Below are positions 1 to 8,211 of a stretch of DNA of 64,000 nt, piece after piece. The stretch comes from Alteribacillus sp. YIM 98480 (GTDB lineage: Bacteria; Bacillota; Bacilli; Bacillales; Marinococcaceae), in assembly GCF_009765375.1 (NCBI RefSeq), contig NZ_VTOK01000003.1, forward strand, positions 124,001 through 188,000, given 5' to 3'. How positions within the stretch are numbered: the stretch's first letter is position 1; each line of letters opens with the position of its first letter. The notes beneath the pieces are model-generated. The model saw only the letters and a program-made list of their open reading frames with translations, made no database searches and was not told the origin of the DNA. Made by a program: the position numbers and the translations under genes.

Positions 1-1
1 C

Positions 2-265
2 TGGCAATACTTAAAAGTGGAAGCACCGACGATGACACGCACACTTGCGAGAATGGAAACGAGCGGGTGGATTCACCGTAAGCCAGGTAAAGACAAACGG
101 GAACGTATTGTCGTTTTAACCGAAGAGGCAAAAGAAAAATTGCCTGACGTCATGAAGACCATTAAACAATTTGAACAGCAGTTCGTTGCTCACATATCAA
201 ACAGTGAACAAGACCAGCTTTATCACCTATTAGAAAAATTGGGAACGAAAAGGAGTGACGAATGA
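2..265 (+). CDS. MarR-family transcriptional regulator, 5' end cut by window
   Basis: The reading frame is open from base 2, so the gene starts before the window; the visible part is 87 codons. It covers the recognition helix and wing of a MarR winged-helix protein: a VEAPTMTRTLARME helix, then GWIHRKPGKDKRER (the basic wing) and IVVLTEEAKE. The C-terminal part is the dimerisation helix. It overlaps the Shine-Dalgarno region of the following MFS gene and is almost certainly cotranscribed with it, which is the usual layout of a drug-sensing repressor next to its efflux pump. The ligand cannot be told from this fragment. Confidence 0.9.
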   Translation, partial: WQYLKVEAPTMTRTLARMETSGWIHRKPGKDKRERIVVLTEEAKEKLPDVMKTIKQFEQQFVAHISNSEQDQLYHLLEKLGTKRSDE

Positions 266-266
266 A

Positions 267-1481
267 ATGACTACTTCTTCACAAAAGATTTGGACGAAAG
301 ATTTTTTTAGCATATCATTTGTGCACTTCATTGTGTTTGTCATTTTTTATACATTATTAACAACGCTCCCTCTCTATGTTGTTAATGATTTAAAAGGTAC
401 GGAAGCCCAAGGCGGCTTAATTGTAACATCGATGCTGTTAACGGCTATTTTGATCCGCCCGTTTTCGGGGAACTTGCTTGAGAGAGCCGGGAAAGGCAAA
501 GTATTAAAAATCAGCGTTCTTTTGTTTACGATCACAACTTTTGGATATATGTGGGTAGAAGGTTTTACTGCTCTTATCCTCCTTCGCTTTATCCACGGTT
601 TGTCTTTTGGAATTGCTACAACCGCTACAGCAGCTATTGCTGCAGATGCATTGCCCGCAGAGCGCCGCGGGGAAGGATTAGGCTATTTTACAATGGCTAT
701 GAATCTAGCTGTTGTTGCTGGTCCATTCATAGGATTGACTCTCATCCAATTTATGTCCTTTTACCATTTGTTTATTATTCTTAGTATTTTTATGATTATA
801 GGCGTTTTATGTACGTTTTTTGTTAACGTTCCGGAAACAGAAAAACCAAAGGAATCTTTTCAGAAAAGAAAGCTGTCCCTTGATAACTTTTTTGAATTTC
901 GTGCAATGCCGATTTCTCTTATAAGCAGTCTAGTCGCTTTTGCTTACGCTGGTATTGTTTCCTTTATTTCTGTATATGCATCCAATATCGGATTAGGTCA
1001 TATGTCTAGTTATTTCTTTCTCGTATTTGCAGTGACCATGCTGGCTTTTCGACCTTTTCTCGGCCGTTTATTTGACCAGCGCGGGCCTAAAATTGTAATC
1101 CTGCCCTGTCTCTTTATTTTTTCCTGCGGGTTAATTATATTAAGCATAGCTGAATCTGGATTATTATTTCTTTTAGCTGCTGCGCTTATTGGGGTAGGAT
1201 ATGGAACAATTCTGCCTTGCGTCTTATCTTTAGCGGTTCAGTATGCGCCTGATTCAAGAAACGGTCATGCCACAGCAACGTTTTTCATGTTATATGACTC
1301 AGGAATTGCGGTAGGTTCATATATTTTAGGTATTGTAGTATCCATAACCGGCTTTTCTCATATGTTCGGATACAGTGCGATTCTTGTAGTTATAACAGCT
1401 GCTGGCTTTTATTTTTTATTAAACCGTTCGGAAGCTAAAGAAAAAGTAAGGTTACATTATAAAAAAGCAGATAATAGATAA
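267..1481 (+). CDS. MFS efflux transporter
   Basis: About 404 residues with twelve hydrophobic segments in the 6+6 arrangement of the major facilitator superfamily. The loop after helix 2 has RPFSGNLLERAGKGK, a form of the MFS motif A, and a related loop follows in the second half (RPFLGRLFDQRGPK). The frame is open from a GTG at 255, but that GTG overlaps the AGGAG at 251-255; the ATG at 267, eleven bases further on, is the better start. The marR stop lies at 263-265, so the two genes are translationally linked. It probably exports drugs or other small toxic compounds under control of the upstream MarR protein; the substrate is unknown. Confidence 0.9.
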   Translation: MTTSSQKIWTKDFFSISFVHFIVFVIFYTLLTTLPLYVVNDLKGTEAQGGLIVTSMLLTAILIRPFSGNLLERAGKGKVLKISVLLFTITTFGYMWVEGFTALILLRFIHGLSFGIATTATAAIAADALPAERRGEGLGYFTMAMNLAVVAGPFIGLTLIQFMSFYHLFIILSIFMIIGVLCTFFVNVPETEKPKESFQKRKLSLDNFFEFRAMPISLISSLVAFAYAGIVSFISVYASNIGLGHMSSYFFLVFAVTMLAFRPFLGRLFDQRGPKIVILPCLFIFSCGLIILSIAESGLLFLLAAALIGVGYGTILPCVLSLAVQYAPDSRNGHATATFFMLYDSGIAVGSYILGIVVSITGFSHMFGYSAILVVITAAGFYFLLNRSEAKEKVRLHYKKADNR

Positions 1482-1510
1482 ATAGACATTTGAATAACGA
1501 AACTTAATAT

Positions 1511-1549
1511 GGGGCTGTTTTGACATCGAATCATTGCCAAAACAGCCCC
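1511..1549 (+). terminator. Rho-independent terminator after MFS gene
   Basis: A 12-bp perfect stem (GGGGCTGTTTTG with CAAAACAGCCCC) around a 15-base loop, followed by ATTTTATTT. It sits between the convergent MFS and aceA genes and stops transcription on the plus strand. Confidence 0.85.
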
Positions 1550-1556
1550 ATTTTAT

Positions 1557-2852
1557 TTAGGATTGAGTTGTTTTTTGGAATTGAGCGGTTTCTGTTGACC
1601 CCTTCATTGCTGTTGTAGAAGAGGTACCGCCTGAGATTACTTGAGAAACTTCGTCAAAGTAACCAGTTCCAACTTCGCGCTGGTGACGAGTAGCTGTATA
1701 GCCATCAGCTTCGCTTGCAAACTCAGCTTGCTGAAGTTCGGAGTAAGCACCCATGCCGCGTTCCTTATAACCGCGTGCCAATTCAAACATGCTGTGGTTT
1801 AAGGCATGGAAGCCTGCTAGTGTAACAAATTGGAATTTATAACCCATTTTACCGATTTCTTTTTGGAAGTTTTCAATCGTTTCTTGGTCCAGATTTGCCT
1901 GCCAGTTAAAGGAAGGAGAACAATTATAAGCAAGCATTTTTCCAGGGAACTTCGCATGAATAGCATCAGCAAAACGCTTTGCTTCTTCAAGGTCTGGTTT
2001 TGATGTTTCGCACCAGATAAGATCTGCATAAGGAGCATACGCAAGTCCGCGGGCAATCGCTTGGTCCATGCCTGCTTTGGTACGATAGAACCCTTCGTCT
2101 GTTCTTTCTCCCGTAATAAATTCATGGTCAACTGGGTCGATATCACTTGTGATAAGATCAGCTGCATCCGCATCTGTTCTAGCTAACAATATAGTGTCTG
2201 TACCGCTAACATCAGCTGCAAGCCTCGCTGAAATTAGATTTCTTACTGCTGTTTGGGTTGGTACAAGTACTTTTCCACCCAAGTGACCGCATTTTTTCTC
2301 AGAAGCGAGCTGGTCTTCAAAGTGAACTCCAGACGCTCCAGCTTCTATCATGCTTTTCATAAGTTCAAAGACGTTTAACTGACCGCCAAACCCTGCTTCA
2401 GCATCCGCCACAATCGGAGCAAAGTAATCTGTATCACCGCTGCCTTCCATATGCTGAATTTGATCGGCACGCTGCAGCGCCTGGTTAATTCGTTTTACTA
2501 CGTTCGGTACACTGTTTGAAGGATAAAGGCTTTGGTCCGGATACATCTGCCCGGAAAGATTGGCATCAGCTGCTACCTGCCAGCCGCTTAAGTAAATCGC
2601 TTTCAAACCTGCTTTTACTTGCTGCACCGCCTGGTTTCCAGTTAAAGCCCCCAAAGAGTTAACATATGGTTCGCTGTGAAGCAGGTCCCAAAGCTTTCTT
2701 GCACCTGTTTTTGCTAATGTATGTTCAATTTGCAACGATCCTCTTAGTTTTACTACTTCCTCAGCGGAGTAAGGGCGTTCAATGCCAATCCATCTGTCCT
2801 CTGTTTCCCACTGTTCTTGCAATTTTTTAGCTTCTTCTTGAATATTTCCCAT
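1557..2852 (-). CDS. aceA: Isocitrate lyase
   Basis: Cleaves isocitrate to succinate and glyoxylate, the first step of the glyoxylate bypass, allowing growth on acetate or fatty acids. The active-site signature KKCGHLGGK is intact (Cys at about residue 188), and [10 protein letters not shown] and LARTDA, the metal- and substrate-binding segments, are present. Length (431 aa) is normal for the short bacterial form. An upstream ATG at 2861 abuts the AAAGGAG site with no spacing; the ATG at 2852 has nine bases of spacing and is preferred. No malate synthase gene is next to it, so the second enzyme must lie elsewhere. A strong promoter with inverted repeats lies upstream. Confidence 0.95.
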   Translation of the reverse strand: MGNIQEEAKKLQEQWETEDRWIGIERPYSAEEVVKLRGSLQIEHTLAKTGARKLWDLLHSEPYVNSLGALTGNQAVQQVKAGLKAIYLSGWQVAADANLSGQMYPDQSLYPSNSVPNVVKRINQALQRADQIQHMEGSGDTDYFAPIVADAEAGFGGQLNVFELMKSMIEAGASGVHFEDQLASEKKCGHLGGKVLVPTQTAVRNLISARLAADVSGTDTILLARTDADAADLITSDIDPVDHEFITGERTDEGFYRTKAGMDQAIARGLAYAPYADLIWCETSKPDLEEAKRFADAIHAKFPGKMLAYNCSPSFNWQANLDQETIENFQKEIGKMGYKFQFVTLAGFHALNHSMFELARGYKERGMGAYSELQQAEFASEADGYTATRHQREVGTGYFDEVSQVISGGTSSTTAMKGSTETAQFQKTTQS

Positions 2853-2927
2853 GTTTCTCATCTCCTTTGTAATAGTAAAAGTGAAGAGATTCAGCCAGCC
2901 CCTTTCCAGCTTATCCCTTTCTGTTTA

Positions 2928-2987
2928 AAACTGTTTTAATACAGTTTGTTTTGTTATTAATTATAATATAACAGAAGTCGCTGTTAT
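2928..2987. promoter_or_regulatory. Two inverted repeats at the aceA promoter
   Basis: AAACTGT-6-ACAGTTT (2928-2947) and ATAACAG-6-CTGTTAT (2968-2987) are two perfect 7-bp inverted repeats with the same 6-base spacer. Each contains an ACAG/CTGT pair. One fills the promoter spacer and the other lies just downstream of the -10, where a bound repressor would block transcription. The regulator is not identifiable from this. Confidence 0.45.
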
Positions 2988-2991
2988 GCAA
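2963..2991 (-). promoter_or_regulatory. SigmaA-type promoter of aceA
   Basis: On the minus strand, TTGCAT (2991-2986) and TATTAT (2968-2963) are separated by exactly 17 bases. A second TATAAT-like stretch overlaps just downstream. The start codon is about 110 bases away. Confidence 0.6.
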
Positions 2992-3116
2992 CATAAATTT
3001 GGAAAAAAGTTAGTGTTTTATATAAGTTTTAATATTCAGAAAATATTTTTACTGATATAACGGCTTTTCATACGTTTAACCAGAGAAACACATTTTATTG
3101 ATTTCTATCTGTTATG

Positions 3117-3383
3117 TTACAGAAGTGATAAGGTAATGGTATCGTTGTGGAAAAGATTAGGTTCTTCCTTCGTTAGTTCAGTGCTTCCTTCTTGTTTCAG
3201 CACTTTCCCCTTTTTCTTCAGCGCTTCTTCCCTTCCATTCAGTTCTTTTTTCGATTCATTCAGCGCTTTTCTTCTTCTATTCAGCGCTTCCGTCGATTGG
3301 TTCAGCTCTTCTTCCACTTGATTCAGCTCTTCCTTCGTTAGTTCAGTGCTTCCTTCTTGTCCCAGCACTTTTCCCCCTTGCAT
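3117..3383 (-). CDS. Possible heptad-repeat (coiled-coil) small protein
   Basis: An 88-codon frame reading through the tandem repeat. Seven-residue units of the type xALN(R/E)xx and ELNxxxE run for about 60 residues, which would form a charged coiled coil; the last 15 residues are unrelated. A GAGGAG lies about 13 bases before the ATG, which is far for a ribosome site. No signal peptide or known domain is visible. It may be a real protein, or only the by-product of a repeat whose unit length happens to be divisible by three. Confidence 0.3.
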   Translation of the reverse strand: MQGGKVLGQEGSTELTKEELNQVEEELNQSTEALNRRRKALNESKKELNGREEALKKKGKVLKQEGSTELTKEEPNLFHNDTITLSLL

Positions 3384-3410
3384 CCAGCGCTTCTCCTCTT
3401 GAATCCAGTT
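3160..3410. repeat. Degenerate 21-bp tandem repeat (minisatellite)
   Basis: Roughly ten imperfect units of about 21 bases, each with a TTCAGC(G)CTT-like core on the plus strand. The outermost units share a longer block (CTTCCTTCGTTAGTTCAG with TGCTTCCTTCTTG) seen both near 3167 and near 3337. The period equals seven codons. Confidence 0.7.
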
Positions 3411-3436
3411 TTTCTACCTGCCACTCACAAATAAAA

Positions 3437-3462
3437 ATCTCCAGACATCAGCATCTGGAGAT
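3437..3462 (-). terminator. Terminator of the lipoprotein gene
   Basis: A 9-bp stem ATCTCCAGA/TCTGGAGAT with an 8-base loop. On the minus strand it is followed by TTTTATTTG; on the plus strand by CTTTTTCT, so it can work both ways. Confidence 0.8.
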
Positions 3463-3474
3463 CTTTTTCTATTC

Positions 3475-4038
3475 TTATTTTCTACTTTCAAACCATATAT
3501 AAGAGATCTGACTGGCCTCTTCTGATACTTTTTCTACAGTAATTTTTCCATCTTCAAATTCATAGGTTTCTGACCATAAATTGTCCATCTCGTTCCAGAA
3601 CCTATTATCTGAAGTACCGAGCACCTCTTCAGCTTTTTCTTGATCAAACGCCGTCTTGCTTGTTTCTACAGCAATGGACTCTACATCGTTTGTATTTGGG
3701 TGAAAGAAAAATGTAATAGCACCATATCTTAAAAATTCTCCGCCTTCAAACCAGCCGGTTTCATCTGGTCTTCCTAATCGTTCTTCTACATCGCTTTTCT
3801 CTTCTTTCAAGTAAGAAATGTCTATTTCTTCATGCAGCGGGGCAATCAGCTCATTAAATACCTCAGCGCCTTCCTTTGTCTCCGCTGCACTTTTTACCTC
3901 ACTAGGCGGCTGTTTCTCTTCGACAAGTTTAACAGCTTTTTCAGCTTGTTTTACCGGCAGCGTATTATCTTCTTCTTCGGCCATGCAACTGGTTAACATT
4001 CCAATAATAAAAAGCAATACCAAAATCTTTTTCATCAT
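3475..4038 (-). CDS. Predicted lipoprotein, unknown function
   Basis: A 187-residue secreted lipoprotein: a short lysine/hydrophobic signal peptide ends in the lipobox LTSC (Cys at residue 18), so the mature protein is anchored to the outer face of the membrane. An acidic linker (about 20-60) precedes a compact domain of about 120 residues containing GRPDETGWFEGGEFLRYG, which resembles DUF4309-type domains of Bacillus lipoproteins; that assignment is tentative. The ribosome site GGGGGAA lies seven bases before the first of two adjacent ATGs. It stands alone with its own terminator. Function unknown. Confidence 0.75.
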   Translation of the reverse strand: MMKKILVLLFIIGMLTSCMAEEEDNTLPVKQAEKAVKLVEEKQPPSEVKSAAETKEGAEVFNELIAPLHEEIDISYLKEEKSDVEERLGRPDETGWFEGGEFLRYGAITFFFHPNTNDVESIAVETSKTAFDQEKAEEVLGTSDNRFWNEMDNLWSETYEFEDGKITVEKVSEEASQISYIWFESRK

Positions 4039-4187
4039 AGTTTTTCCCCCATTACTTCGCTAAAAGTTTTCAGGGCGATCATCGGCTTATAATAATGTAT
4101 TACCTTTCTATTCCTATTTTCACACCTTCATAACGTTCTTTTTAATAAAATAAGCCTTTAGTCTCAGGGGATATTCAACATATCTTA

Positions 4188-5414
4188 TTATCCATTTTGA
4201 TCAGCCGTTTTGGCATATTCTTGTACTGCTTGTTTTTCTCCTGCCTCCATTCTTGCCATTCCTTTTGTACAAACAAAAGTGACGCTTAGAAGGAAAAGAG
4301 AACCAGCTGCTACACCCGGCCAGCCAAACTGCGGCCATAACCACCCGTAATAAAAACTGCCTAAGCTTCCTCCTAAATAGTACGAAGTTAAATACAAGCC
4401 TGATGCACTTGCTTTTGCTTTTTTTGCATGCCTTGTCACCCAGGAACTCGAACTAGAATGAGCAAAAAAGAATCCAAAGCTAAGCACTAAGAGCGCTATG
4501 ATAACAACGGGAAAAGAAGGAATAAACGATAACAGCAGGGCAAGAGCCATAAGACCAATTCCAATAAAAATACAAGATGTTTGCTGCCATTTTTGTGCTG
4601 CTTTGCCTGCTAACGTTGAACTGACAGTGCCTGCTCCATACGTAAGAAACAATAAGCCCAGCACCGCTGTAGAGACGTGAAACGGTTCCCCGCTAAGGTA
4701 ATAAGTTATAAAGTTAAAAATGCCGATAAACACGAGAAAATGAAGCCCGCCTATAATATAGGCATAACGCATCACAGGATTGGCCAGGTGCTCTTTATTA
4801 TCGGCGAGCACTTCTTTTAATTGAAATGGTCTAGATTTAAATTGCTTGGATCGAGGCAAAAAAAGATAAACGATAAAAAACAACACAAAACTGACACTGG
4901 CCATCACAACAAAGGCACTTCGCCAGTCCCAAACGTCTGTCAAAACCCCGCTTAGCACTCTGCCGCCCATGCCTCCTACACTGTTACAGCTAATATAGAT
5001 CCCTACAGCAACAGTCATCGCTTTCATCTTATACTCTTCGCTAATGTAAGCCATTGCTGCCACGGGAATTCCAGCAAGAGCTGCCGCTTGAAAAATTCTT
5101 GCTGCCAATAGCCACTCAAAGGTTGGAGCCATACTAATCGCTAATGTTCCAAGCGTGCCAAGCACCATTGCGATAAATATTATATTTCTTCTGCCAAACG
5201 CATCAGAAAGAGCTGTGTATAGAAAAAAGCTGATTCCTAACACGAATAGAGAAACAGAGATCGTTAAACTGGACACGGTTTCGGAAATTCCAAATTCTTC
5301 TGTAAACAACGGCAAGAGCGGTTGTGGAAAATACATATTTGCAAATATGAGGAGAGACGAAGCCCCTAATGCTGCCGTTGCTTTCCAAAATGTCTTTGTT
5401 TTAACATCGATCAT
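4188..5414 (-). CDS. MFS transporter, YnfM/YybF-like
   Basis: About 408 residues and twelve membrane segments. The N-terminal NMYFPQPLLPLFTEEF and the motif DAFGRRNIIF match the YnfM/YybF branch of the major facilitator superfamily, whose members export small molecules and are often paired with a divergent LysR gene, as here. The frame is open to an ATG at 5438 that has no ribosome site; the ATG at 5414 has AGAAGG nine bases upstream and is the likelier start. Expression is probably set by the divergent LysR protein. The substrate is not known. Confidence 0.85.
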   Translation of the reverse strand: MIDVKTKTFWKATAALGASSLLIFANMYFPQPLLPLFTEEFGISETVSSLTISVSLFVLGISFFLYTALSDAFGRRNIIFIAMVLGTLGTLAISMAPTFEWLLAARIFQAAALAGIPVAAMAYISEEYKMKAMTVAVGIYISCNSVGGMGGRVLSGVLTDVWDWRSAFVVMASVSFVLFFIVYLFLPRSKQFKSRPFQLKEVLADNKEHLANPVMRYAYIIGGLHFLVFIGIFNFITYYLSGEPFHVSTAVLGLLFLTYGAGTVSSTLAGKAAQKWQQTSCIFIGIGLMALALLLSFIPSFPVVIIALLVLSFGFFFAHSSSSSWVTRHAKKAKASASGLYLTSYYLGGSLGSFYYGWLWPQFGWPGVAAGSLFLLSVTFVCTKGMARMEAGEKQAVQEYAKTADQNG

Positions 5415-5487
5415 GACAAATGGCCTTCTTTCTATCATGGAGTTATGCCATTTATGTTACCAGTGATTTTTTCATAAATAAAATATA

Positions 5488-5499
5488 TAATAATTATTA
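5488..5499. promoter_or_regulatory. Palindrome between divergent LysR and MFS genes
   Basis: TAATAATTATTA is a perfect 12-bp palindrome in the 120-base divergent region. LysR proteins bind A/T-rich dyads in this position, so it is a candidate operator, but such AT palindromes also arise by chance. Confidence 0.35.
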
Positions 5500-5535
5500 A
5501 ATCGATAACTTTTTGTTATTTAAGGAGGGAAGAGA

Positions 5536-6414
5536 ATGAATATTAAACAACTTATCTACTTTTTGACCGTTACCGAACACGAAAGTTTTACGAAAGCTGC
5601 TGCTGAACTTCGAATCGCACAGCCTTCGATTACAAAATCTATTCAAAATCTTGAAGATGAAATAGGTCTGCGCCTTTTCATTCGTGAAAAACGAAGCGTG
5701 CGGTTGACAATGGAAGGAAGCGTATTAAAAAAGCATGCGTTAGAAATCCGTCAAAAAATAAACCAAACAAAAAAAGAATTAGAAGAAATAAAAGAGGGAA
5801 TACGCGGCACCGTTCAAATTGGCATTCCCTCGATGGTAGGGTCGTATTATTTTCCCGACAAACTGTCTCTCTTTAAAGAAAAGCATCCAGACATGGAAAT
5901 AGACATATACGAAGCAGGCACAACTGCTATAGAAAAAGAAATTTTAGAAGGAAATCTGGAAATGGGAACAGTGGTAGTCGATGAAGTCTCGGAGATGCTT
6001 GATATTCACCCTTTTTTGCAGGAACCGCTAATGTTGGTCGTACCTCCTTCTCATCCTCTTGCTTCTAGCTCCTCCATTTCTTTAGAAAAGATTGCAAATG
6101 AATCTTTAATTTTATTTAAAGAAGGATACTACCAGCGAAAAGTAATTGACCGGGCTGCAGAGTTAGCGGGGAAAAGTCCTCAAATTGCTTTTGAAACAAA
6201 TCAAATCTCGATGGCCAAATCATTAACTGAAAGAAACTTTGGAGTTACTGTATTTTTAAATATGGTGATTCGTTCAGATGAAAATTTGGTTGCGATTCCT
6301 TTTGATCCGCCGATTGTTTTAACTTTAGGTATTGCCCATAAAAAAAATTTGCCGCTGTCCACGGCAAACGACATTTTTCTATCTTTTTTAAAAAAAGAAG
6401 TACGAGATCCATGA
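5536..6414 (+). CDS. LysR-family transcriptional regulator
   Basis: 292 residues, the normal LysR length. The N-terminal helix-turn-helix is clear (residues 1-60: YFLTVTEHESFTKAAAELRIAQPSIT), followed by a linker helix and a periplasmic-binding-protein-like effector domain (about 90-290). A strong AAGGAGGGA precedes the ATG. It is transcribed away from the MFS transporter gene, the same layout as yybE-yybF in B. subtilis, and most likely activates that transporter in response to an unknown ligand. Its stop lies one base from the stop of the convergent HD-GYP gene. Confidence 0.9.
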   Translation: MNIKQLIYFLTVTEHESFTKAAAELRIAQPSITKSIQNLEDEIGLRLFIREKRSVRLTMEGSVLKKHALEIRQKINQTKKELEEIKEGIRGTVQIGIPSMVGSYYFPDKLSLFKEKHPDMEIDIYEAGTTAIEKEILEGNLEMGTVVVDEVSEMLDIHPFLQEPLMLVVPPSHPLASSSSISLEKIANESLILFKEGYYQRKVIDRAAELAGKSPQIAFETNQISMAKSLTERNFGVTVFLNMVIRSDENLVAIPFDPPIVLTLGIAHKKNLPLSTANDIFLSFLKKEVRDP

Positions 6415-6415
6415 A

Positions 6416-7453
6416 CTACTCGACACCCGTTTGGATGAATACAGTTGTATGTTCTGTAAGGTCAAGGTCGGTAATATCATAATCTCTTCCTTGATTGGAA
6501 TAGGCTTTAAATACCCGTACGACCGGGCGCTGGGGCAGACCTTTGTGCTGACTGATGACGATTCCTGCCTCACCTGTTGTCAATTTCACCTGGCTTCCGG
6601 TTGGATAAAATGCAATGGTTCGTAAAAACTTCCAGACTACATTAAAAGAAAACCGTTGATTGGTAAAACCTAAAAGATGTTCACACGCTTCAAAAGGACG
6701 CAGCGGTTCTTTATAATCTCCACCACCATTTACGAGATTATCATAATAGTTAGCCACAGCTGTAATTCTGGCAAGTAAGTGAATATCTTTTTCTTTCATT
6801 CCCCGCGGCAGGCCGCTTCCGTTGATATGCTCATGGTGTGCAAGCGCAATGTGGGAGGAAAGCGTGCTTATTTCTTTGTTTTTTCTTAAAAAATTGAAAC
6901 CAATCCAAGAATGATGCTGATCTAAACTTCTGCTTCCCGGAAGAATCTTTCCGATATCATGCAGCAGGGCGCCAACTGCAAGTTCTTGCAGTTTTGTACG
7001 GTCTAACCCCATTTTCGTTCCGGTTAATACAGCCATAATACAAACATTCACTGAATGCATATATAACGCGTTATCGGTTGTTCGAATATCTGTTAAGTTT
7101 AAAAGAATATTACTGTTTAATAGGATTTCGTCCATTAAAGCATATACCGATTTATTTATCGCTTTCACATCTAAGTCGCCGCCGCTTTGTACATATTGAA
7201 AGGATTCGGCCAGCTTGGAAACTGTTGTTCTTCTCGTTTTTTCAGTAACCACTTCTTCTATGGTGACATCACTCAGTGCTTCTTCTTCTAAATAAACAGC
7301 CTGCACCCCCATATGATGTAATTTAGAGATTAAACCAACAGTAAGAGGAACGCCTGCATTTAATAAAATGCGGCCGTCGCTGGCATAAATATGGCGTGCT
7401 AATTTATCCCCCTGCTCGATATGTTGTGTTAATGTGTATCGCAAAAGTATCAC
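6416..7453 (-). CDS. HD-GYP domain protein (probable cyclic-di-GMP phosphodiesterase)
   Basis: 345 residues. The HD domain covers about residues 125-260: H133, the HD pair in LLHDIGK (165-169), and HHEHINGSGLP (206-216), the HD-GYP signature with GLP in place of GYP. The metal-binding histidines of the family are present, so it is probably active against cyclic di-GMP, but the changed GYP triplet leaves that unproven. No receiver or sensor domain is obvious in the first 100 residues, and the last 75 resemble the C-terminal extension seen in Bacillus HD-GYP proteins. The start is placed by the frame; no strong ribosome site is visible. Confidence 0.85.
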   Translation of the reverse strand: MILLRYTLTQHIEQGDKLARHIYASDGRILLNAGVPLTVGLISKLHHMGVQAVYLEEEALSDVTIEEVVTEKTRRTTVSKLAESFQYVQSGGDLDVKAINKSVYALMDEILLNSNILLNLTDIRTTDNALYMHSVNVCIMAVLTGTKMGLDRTKLQELAVGALLHDIGKILPGSRSLDQHHSWIGFNFLRKNKEISTLSSHIALAHHEHINGSGLPRGMKEKDIHLLARITAVANYYDNLVNGGGDYKEPLRPFEACEHLLGFTNQRFSFNVVWKFLRTIAFYPTGSQVKLTTGEAGIVISQHKGLPQRPVVRVFKAYSNQGRDYDITDLDLTEHTTVFIQTGVE

Positions 7454-7601
7454 CTTCTGAACTTTTGGTTCTATGCTTTACGAATAACAAGTTCCTCTAT
7501 TATATCGGACAGTTAGGCCAACATAACAAGCATATTTCTTGGAAAAATTTGATTGATATCGTGTAAGGGGGGCCGCATAAACAACGTTTTCTTAATACAC
7601 A

Positions 7602-7654
7602 AAAAAGCCATTTCAACTAGCTGATCGAATTAATCAGCTACTGAAACAGCTTTT
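7602..7654 (-). terminator. Terminator of the HPr-like gene
   Basis: A long interrupted stem (AAAAGC..TTTCA.CTAGCTGAT with its complement) centred near 7629. On the minus strand it ends in GGCTTTTTTG; on the plus strand in AGCTTTTCG. Confidence 0.8.
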
Positions 7655-7656
7655 CG

Positions 7657-8052
7657 TTAATGACGAGTTGTTTTTAAATAAGATTTTGCAACATGCCGAA
7701 CATCCGGAGACCATTGGTTCAAGGAAGCCGTCATTGCTTTTTCAACAGTTTCAACGCCTTCTTCCTCCCAATAACCGAGAACATCTTCTTCTGCCCCGGC
7801 GTCCTGAAGAAAAGAATGTACCGCCGAACACACTTTATCAGAGTCTGCCCCTTTTGCACGCATATGAACTTTGTCGCCGATTCGAATGGTTGTAAATACG
7901 GACATCATGCCAAGTACACTTTTTCCATTGGCTGCTGTATTCTTTTTTTCCATGAATACATCACTTTCATAGTGTTCTAAAAGATGGACGAGCTCTAGTA
8001 CTTTATGAACGGATAAGCTTTTGAACAACGAAATCGTTTCCTGTTGTTCCAT
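7657..8052 (-). CDS. Diverged HPr-like domain protein
   Basis: About 131 residues. Residues 28-85 align without gaps to the PTS phosphocarrier HPr: SDVFMEKK, then NGKSVLGMMS, which matches the HPr segment around regulatory Ser46 (NLKSIMGVMS), then KGADSDKV. The segment that holds catalytic His15 in HPr is not conserved (the aligned residue is Ser, with a His two positions later), and there is a C-terminal extension of about 45 residues. It is therefore unlikely to carry phosphate in the PTS, but may be a regulatory relative like Crh. Three consecutive ATGs follow AAGGAG; the third has the best spacing. Known function: none. Confidence 0.6.
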   Translation of the reverse strand: MEQQETISLFKSLSVHKVLELVHLLEHYESDVFMEKKNTAANGKSVLGMMSVFTTIRIGDKVHMRAKGADSDKVCSAVHSFLQDAGAEEDVLGYWEEEGVETVEKAMTASLNQWSPDVRHVAKSYLKTTRH

Positions 8053-8211
8053 CATCATCTTCTCCTTTTTACACTGTATAGCATTAAAAATAAGTCGGTT
8101 AACAGTATTCCCCGAGTTTTTCTTACGATCTTTAAGCCTACCCTATTATAAATAGTTCTTCTAAAAATATCTACCGGTTTGTGAGAAGAATTCACAGAAA
8201 TGTCGAACCTG

